A stretch of DNA of 64,000 nt from Magnolia sinica (lineage: Eukaryota; Streptophyta; Magnoliopsida; Magnoliales; Magnoliaceae), in assembly GCF_029962835.1 (NCBI RefSeq), contig NC_080573.1:37255001-37319000 (forward strand). Reading direction: 5' to 3'. Below are positions 57,880 through 64,000 of this stretch, piece by piece; within the stretch, counting starts at the first letter, position 1, and the number at the start of each line of letters is the position of its first letter. The notes under the pieces are model-generated. The model had not been told where the DNA came from. It worked only from the letters and a program-made list of their open reading frames with translations, and searched no databases. Made by a program: the position numbers and the translations under genes.

Positions 57880-59230
57880 TGAATCAAAGAGAATAGACAG
57901 TAAGCACGATAAAAAAAACAAAAACAAAAAAAAAAAAACCCCAAGTACACTGGTAAAATACGAGTAAACCAACGAGTATACTTGAAAGAAAGTCTAGGCA
58001 TAAAAGGTATGTTTGGAGAGTCTGGCGTGCGCCTCGTGTAGCTAGTCGGGAGTTGGGCTTGTACATGGATATGATTGGTGGCCGTTGGAATTTTTTACCC
58101 GTCCATGCCGTCCGAATTTTGTCATGATATTCTCTGGATGTATATACAATCCTCCTTTTGGTTTTTTTTTTTTAATTTTTTAATTTTTTAATTTATTTTT
58201 ATTTTAACACAGGGATCAATACAAAGCATTTTCATGTAAAAATAATAATAATCTAAAAAAGCTGTACCAGGGTAGAAAAATAAATATTTAACAACATGCT
58301 GTTTTCTTAGAAAACCAATCAGCTACATGGCGCCCAGCTGATGCACAGATCCGATGTCCCACACTTGCTAGGAAACTGGTGTTGGCGGGTAGACCCAAAC
58401 AGTACATGTGCAAACTTGGATAAGATCCAGACCGTTCATCGGCTGAGCCCAAGGACACACTTGAAGAATGATCTAACGAGCGAGCCCAAGGTCACAGTTG
58501 AAGAATGATCTAACGTTAGGGTTGTTGTGAACCATCAGTCTTCTAGTGCTCTGTGTAAAGGCCACCAGTAGAAAATTTCCAACAGCGATATTTCTGAGCT
58601 ATGATATTTCAGTGAGCAGTCCAGATCATATTGACATGCGCACTTGTGAGGTCGTGGTCTTAGGACCGTAGAGTGCATGTGCTCCCATGGAGTACTGAAA
58701 ATCAATAAAGATTATTATTGCGTTTGACCGACAGCCACGTGATGCACGTGTGCAAGAAAAAGGAGGCAAGTGAATAGACTGGTGTCAGATCTCTGATGAT
58801 TAAATCGTCTGGGCCATCAGATGTGAAGAAATAAGCAATACCACCATGGTGCAGATGACCACGTGTAACTTGATCCAGACCATTCATCTCGTTGCTCGAT
58901 GTTCACGGATATCCAATCTGCGACCTGCAAATGGACATTCAGAGTGAAATATGCGACAGACAAAAATAACGATCAGAATGCATCGACATTGCAAGTTTTT
59001 GAAACCATTGACCAATCTACAGTGGGCCCCACCAGATTGATACCACAGGAGGGCTTGCAAAGACATGTGTACACATAAATTACCACTGAAGCCCCATCCA
59101 TGACAATTTGATTATTTTCATTTTTTCTGGAATGACAATTGCAATTCAATTGGATAGTGCACCCAAACTTGCTTAATAATGGAAGTAGAATAATCTCAAG
59201 CTAGCCTGAGAAGTTTCATCATATCCTGCT
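57880..59230. other. no gene recognised
   Basis: Contains T-rich tracts near 58160-58205, short duplicated phrases ('gagcccaaggacac' / 'gagcccaaggtcac' with 'ttgaagaatgatctaacg' at about 58450 and 58490) and small unassigned open frames. I can name nothing else. Confidence 0.5.
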
Positions 59231-59235
59231 ACCTC

Positions 59236-59360
59236 GGATCCTTACTCTGGTGGTAGACTCTCGGGAGTTTCAACACGTAGTCGAGGGTTCGAATACCCAT
59301 AGGTGGTGAAATTCCGTTACAGCGTGGGTGTGTGCGTGTGGAAAAATAAATAAATACTAG
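59236..59360 (+). mobile_element. tRNA-derived SINE, copy 2
   Basis: Same start (GGATCCTTACTC) and body as the copy at 1811. B box GGTTCGAATACC at 59286-59297, A-box-like region about 59243-59257, and an AAATAAATAAAT tail. Less decayed than copy 1. No clear target duplication. Confidence 0.75.
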
Positions 59361-59391
59361 TAATAATAAAATTTGATGGTTAACAAGCAAT

Positions 59392-60322
59392 TGTTAGAAA
59401 TCCAAAACACAATGGAGGATAGAAGAAAATGATCAAATTTATCGGGTTTAAGGCTCGACTTGAATAGTCGATTTCTTAAGACAGATTTACTGCCCTTTTT
59501 GTAGAAATTCCAGTAAGTGTAAACGAAGAAAATCTACAAATTATCTTCAGGATATAATGAACTCTCAATCCAATTTTCAACACGAAAATTTGCACATTTA
59601 AGTATTGAACAGATCTCTAGTTTTGACACCGATATGCCTTAAGACGTTTAGAAAAAATTCAGTAAGAGATTAGATCGAGAGTAATTGCACAGAAGATGAT
59701 ATAATGTTAAGAATTAAGAGTCTATACTTCTGGATTATAGTATCCAGGATTTATATCAGCTGAAAGGTTATGGATTTCTTCCTGAAGAGGTGCTAAAGAG
59801 CCTCTTCAAGAAATCCATACTCATTCACAGTAAATAATTATCTTTCCATGAAAGGACATGACTCTATGTCATTTGGTAGTTATTTTTATACCCATTCAGA
59901 GAGGAGCAGTTATCCAATAGGAAAAACTGAATCCATATAAGCGACACATGGCATAGGTGCCACATCATGTCACAATTACTCTTAATCAACAAAGGTCATA
60001 AAATCATCAGGATAAACCCTCGTTCAATTTCAGTTGTATCATGGCCAAAAAAGTTTGAATCATGTGCCAAAAAGACTATCTTTTTGCTCCTTACGACGAT
60101 GCAAAGTGCTAAGTGTGCCTAATAAAGTGCCCAAGCAGCTCTACAGCCCACGCCACGCGCGTGCGGAGGAGATTTGAACCCTGATTGCATAAACAAAAAC
60201 TCCTTCTCTTACCGACTGGCTATACACACTATTTATGGAAAGTTTAAATAATTAATATATTTATTTACTTTCTAAAAATAACTTTTATTTTTGAAATTTA
60301 TTTTTATCTAAAAAACACAACA
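59392..60322 (-). repeat. 3' LTR of a Ty1/copia element
   Basis: TGTTAGAAATCC at 59392 to CACAACA at 60322, 931 bp, with inverted TGTT…AACA termini. Adjoined by a minus-strand polypurine tract TATGGGGGAT. The partner LTR would lie beyond 64000, so the left edge is inferred from termini only. Confidence 0.6.
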
Positions 60323-60335
60323 ATCCCCCATAATT
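60323..60335 (-). promoter_or_regulatory. polypurine tract of the copia element
   Basis: Minus strand ATTATGGGGGAT ends at the LTR start. Confidence 0.65.
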
Positions 60336-60875
60336 TCAAAAATAAAATCAGATTCTAAAACGATGGCATATCAGTATAAATAGGTGCATATAAAGGTATC
60401 TTTTGGATTTGAACATTTACTTTAGTGTATATGTATCAAAGTTATGCCAGGTACTTAGTGACCCATTAGTCTTGAACTAAGGACCTTAAATGACTCACTG
60501 GACACATAACACACATCTATTCATATATAATTGGAGATCTAAAAGTCCGCACATTTCTAGCCTTGTGCGTATCCTTATTTCATGAGTATTCTAGAGACGA
60601 TCCCAATCTCTTCAAAAGCGGTCTCACTTCTCTACTCATATAGGTAGATCCATCAAAGATGATTCTGCTTCATCTCAACAAAGTCTGCTTATAGATTTAT
60701 TAAGAATTAGTACTCAACCTTTTATGAAATGCAGAAACCAAACACTAGACTTTTAGGAATGAGACTCAAATTTTCTTTTTCTAGTATATATTTCAGTCAC
60801 ATACTTGACTTGTTTATCCCTTTGAACCTATCATGTATTTCAAAACATAGGTAGGGTTGCCATCAAGAATGAAAG
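60336..60875 (-). other. copia element 3' untranslated region
   Basis: AT-rich sequence between the pol stop and the polypurine tract; no frame. Confidence 0.55.
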
Positions 60876-63300
60876 TTACATTTTTATGGATCTTAGTCTC
60901 ATTCCTTTAATGGTTCTTCTTATCTGATTTCTTAATAAATCTTTTGTCAAGGGATCTGCTAAGTTCAGGATGGATTTAACATATTCCACTGTGATTACTT
61001 CATCTCTGAGCAATCCTTTAACAAAGTTATGCCTTAGACCTATATTTCTAGACTTAACATTATAAGTCTTACTCATAATATGACAAAGAGTAGCTTGACT
61101 ATCACAAAAGATAGATATAGCAGGAGTAGGTTTTGACTAATATGGGATTTCCATCAGTAGGTATCTTTGCCATTCACCTTCTTTACAAGCAGCGCCAAGT
61201 GCAATAAACTCACTTTCCATTGTAGAGTGAGATATACACGTTTGTTTTTTAGATTCCCATGATATTTCTCCTCCTTTAAGAGTGAATATCCAGCCACTTA
61301 TAGATTTAGATTCTATGCTATCTGCATTCCAGCTTACATTGTTGTACCCTTCAAGTACAGCGGGATATGATTTATAATGCAATCCATAGTTTATGATTTC
61401 TCTTAGATATTTTAAAATTCTCAAAATCACATTCCAGTATACTTGTCCTGGATTACTGGTATACCTGCTTAACATTCCTACTGTGAATGCTATATCGGGT
61501 CTAGTGCAATTCATTGCATACATTAAACTCCCAATAGCACACACATATTCTTGTTGTGCTTTATATCTACCAGTATTTTTAACCAATTTAATACTTGGAT
61601 CAAATGGGGTTGAAACCGGTTTATCATCATAATGATTAAACTTCTTTAACACTTTCTCTAGGTAATGAGATTGTATTAAGGCTATTCCATCATTAAGATT
61701 ATAAATCTTAATACCTAATATTACATTGACTTTGCACATATCCTTCATGTCGAATTTGGTACTTAGGAACTTTTTAGTTTCTTTCACATAGTCCTCATTT
61801 GGTCCAAATATTAGCATATCATTTACGTATAGGCAGATAATGATTTGACCTTTAATATATATGCACTTAATTACTTAGTTTACTCTAAAATCATTAGATT
61901 GTACTACTTGATCAAACTTCTCATGCCATTGTTTAGGAGCTTGCTTGAGCCCATAGAGAGATTTGACCAGTTTACACACTTTCTTCTCTTGCCCGGGTTG
62001 AATAAACCCTTCAGGTTGTTCCATATAGACTTTCTCATCTAGAACACCATTTAAGAATGCCTTTTTGACATCCATTTGATGGATTACTAAGTGATGAATT
62101 GCTGAAAGAGCAATTAAAGTCCTAATGGTAGATATTCGAGCAACAGGAACATATGTATCGAAAAAATCGATACCTTCCTTTTGTCTAAATCCTTTGGCTA
62201 CCAATTGAGCTTTAAACTTATTTATGGTTCCATCAGGATTGAACTTTCTTTTAAAAATCCATTTACATCATATAGGCTTTGAACCTAGTGGAAGATCGAC
62301 CAAACACCATGTGTTATTGGAGACTATGGAATCCATTTCATCGTCAATGGCTTCCCTCCAAAACTGTACATCAGGAGATGAGAGAGCTTCACTAAGTATT
62401 GATGGATCACTTTCAATACTTAGTGGTAGAGTAATATCTTTTCTTATTTCATTTCTATCCCCTTTTATAAGGAACATATATAAATCTGGGCCAAAAGATG
62501 TTTCTTTTCTTGCCTTTGTCGATCTCCTTAGTTCTTTTTCTTCTGGATGAGTATTAGATTTATCATGAAAGTTGTTAAGCTCTTCGTTCATTGGTTCTAT
62601 TATATTTTCATCAACCTGCCCTTTTGTATAATTATTCATATAGTCTTTGTATACTGTATTTTCAAAAAATATAGCATCTCTAAACTCTATAATCATGTTT
62701 TTGTCAGCAAAAGAAGTTTGTTCTAGAACCAGGAATCTATATACTGGACTATTAATCCCATAACCCACAAAAGTACACCTGATTCCTCTAGGACCTAATT
62801 TTACTCTCTTAGAATCAATAATCCTGACTTTTGCTATACTTCCCCATAATTTGAAGTAATGAACATATGGTTTCTTCTTTTTCCATAATTCATATGGGGA
62901 GATATCTAATTTTTTGTGTGGGATAACATTTAAAATATGGTTTGCTGTTAATAATGCTTTCCCCCACAAATTCAGTGATAATCTAGAATTTGATATCATA
63001 CAGTTGATCATTTCAACTAATGTCCTATTTTTGTGTTCCACGAGGCCATTTTGTTGAGGTATGTAAGGTGCCGTAAATTCATGGATTATACCATTTGATT
63101 CACAGAATTTATTGAATTCATTAGAAGAGTACTCACCTCCTCTATCACTTCTGAGGGCTTTAATCTTTACATTCAACTGATTTTCTACTTCGACCTTATA
63201 AAGCTTAAACTTTTTAAAGGCTTCATCTTTATATTTTATCAAGTATACATATGAAAATCTAGTGAAGTCATCAATAAATGTGATAAAATACCTTTTTCCT
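60876..63300 (-). pseudogene. Ty1/copia pol: integrase, RT, RNase H
   Basis: One continuous reading frame with three in-frame stops. Integrase core: TFIDDFTRFSYVYL (Asp), IKALRSDRGGEYSSNEF (Asp), YIPQQNGLVEHKNRTL (Glu). RT: MDVKKAFLNGVLDEKVYMEQ and SLYGLKQAPKQWHEKF, with the catalytic box YVNDMLIFG where YVDD is expected. RNase H: NADSIESKSISGWIF, TMESEFIALGAACKE, CDSQATLCHIM and GLRHNFVKGLLRDEVITVEY. Stops at 62268 (TGA for the usual Gly before CKW), 61875 (TAA, probably Glu) and 61137 (TAG, probably Trp). The order INT-RT-RH marks Ty1/copia. No frameshift, so decay has been by substitution. Confidence 0.88.
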
Positions 63301-63936
63301 TAACGAGTTCAGGTATTATTTAAATCACAAATATCAGAATGAATTAACTCTAAGGGTTGTGTTTTTCTCATGCCAGTCCCAAACGGTTTCTGGTTATTTT
63401 AGAATGGGCACACACATCACATTTTCCTTCTTGTTGTATTTCATATTTAGGTATAAGTCCCAGGATCATCATTCTTTTCATTAAATGATAATTAACATGA
63501 CCTAGTCTAGCATGTCATAAAGATCTGAATCTACTATATAAACGGAAACATCATTATTATTATTAATATTTAGTTTAATCATACCATTACATGAATATCT
63601 TTTGCCAACAAACATACCATTCTTTGTGATAACCAACTTACCAGACTCAATCACTATTTTGAATACTCTCTTATTGAGAAGATCGCCTGACACTAGATTT
63701 TTAGACATGTCAGGTACATGTAATACATTTGTTAGTGTCAGTCTTTTGTCTGATGTAAACTGAAGCTCGACTGTTATTTTTCCAACAACGTTCGCACAAA
63801 CGTTATTACCCATCTTCACTTCTTGTCCAGTTGTAATACCTTCATAGGTCTTGAAGATGTTTCGGTCCTTCGATATGTGAATGGTTGCACCAGTATCTAG
63901 CCACCATCCATCATCGGATATTATTGTATTAGCTTA
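63301..63936 (-). pseudogene. Ty1/copia protease and integrase zinc finger
   Basis: From 63936 down: ANTIISDDGWWLDTGATIHI with the protease DTGA triad (63900-63883), NVLHVPDMSKNLVSGDLLNK (gag-pre-integrase region) and YSCNGMIKLNI, stop near 63502, then KYEIQQEGKCDVCAHSK, the CxxC half of the integrase HHCC finger (about 63395-63490), and further stops. A TAA lies directly before the protease at 63936. Confidence 0.8.
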
Positions 63937-64000
63937 AGTAACCATTGCTATAAGTTGGTCTTCTGTCATGTTAACCTGAGCTTTCAGTTGCTTCTTCCTG
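63937..64000 (-). other. copia element continues past the window
   Basis: Minus-strand sequence toward gag; too short to judge. The 5' LTR and gag should lie beyond 64000. Confidence 0.5.

Noticed and set aside
60155..60240. tRNA-like phrase (GGAGATTTGAACC…) in the copia LTR
   Set aside because: Only a T-loop-like piece; no acceptor pairing or anticodon arm could be drawn.
1..64000. Endogenous pararetrovirus or other viral insertion
   Set aside because: All reverse transcriptases are accompanied by integrase or LINE features typical of retrotransposons; no movement or coat protein seen.

Overview
The window is nuclear DNA from a flowering plant. It holds one intact protein-coding gene, the plastid chorismate synthase gene (minus strand, 13 exons, 24827 down to 11317), in a dense landscape of transposable elements. 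The dispersed fold-back repeats built around GTGGACCACACCAC and CCACCGTGATGTATG remind me of magnoliid genomes (Magnoliales/Laurales). That is recollection, not a computed result.

Layout. 1-11 kb: no confident gene. It holds a tRNA-derived SINE with a perfect 17-bp target duplication, fold-back repeats, a gypsy gag relic, a MITE with a (TA)n loop, two adjacent TIR elements and a small zinc-finger/coiled-coil relic. 11.3-24.8 kb: chorismate synthase. Twelve introns; introns 1 (7.3 kb), 2 (2.1 kb) and 6 (1.6 kb) are swollen by MITEs, a broken LINE and older repeats. 24.8-28.7 kb: its promoter, then SSR-bounded hairpins, fold-back repeats and a degenerate minisatellite. 28.7-34.8 kb: a roughly 6.1-kb LTR-like block with a 5-bp target duplication, sitting inside that minisatellite. 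35.3-35.9 kb: a hAT-type MITE.

36.6-57.9 kb is a three-level nest. A fold-back element made of ~185-bp tandem repeats was entered by an Athila/Tat-like gypsy element (37352-56994, TSD ATTTC). That element's reverse transcriptase was in turn entered by a 13.1-kb Del/Tekay-like chromovirus (43451-56543, TSD CTAGT, LTRs about 3.05 kb). The inner element carries an extra sense-strand reading frame between its primer-binding site and gag. 59.2-64 kb: a second SINE copy, then the 3' part of a Ty1/copia element on the minus strand that runs off the window.

Function. Chorismate synthase is the only gene expected to serve the plant. All recognised element proteins are damaged: nonsense codons, frameshifts, or Asp-to-Asn changes in catalytic motifs in three unrelated elements. 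The inner chromovirus is different: its two LTRs are nearly identical, yet they differ by many small indels clustered at CAG, CTG and CCTGG. This looks more like uncorrected long-read base-calling error at CHG-methylated sites than like evolutionary decay.
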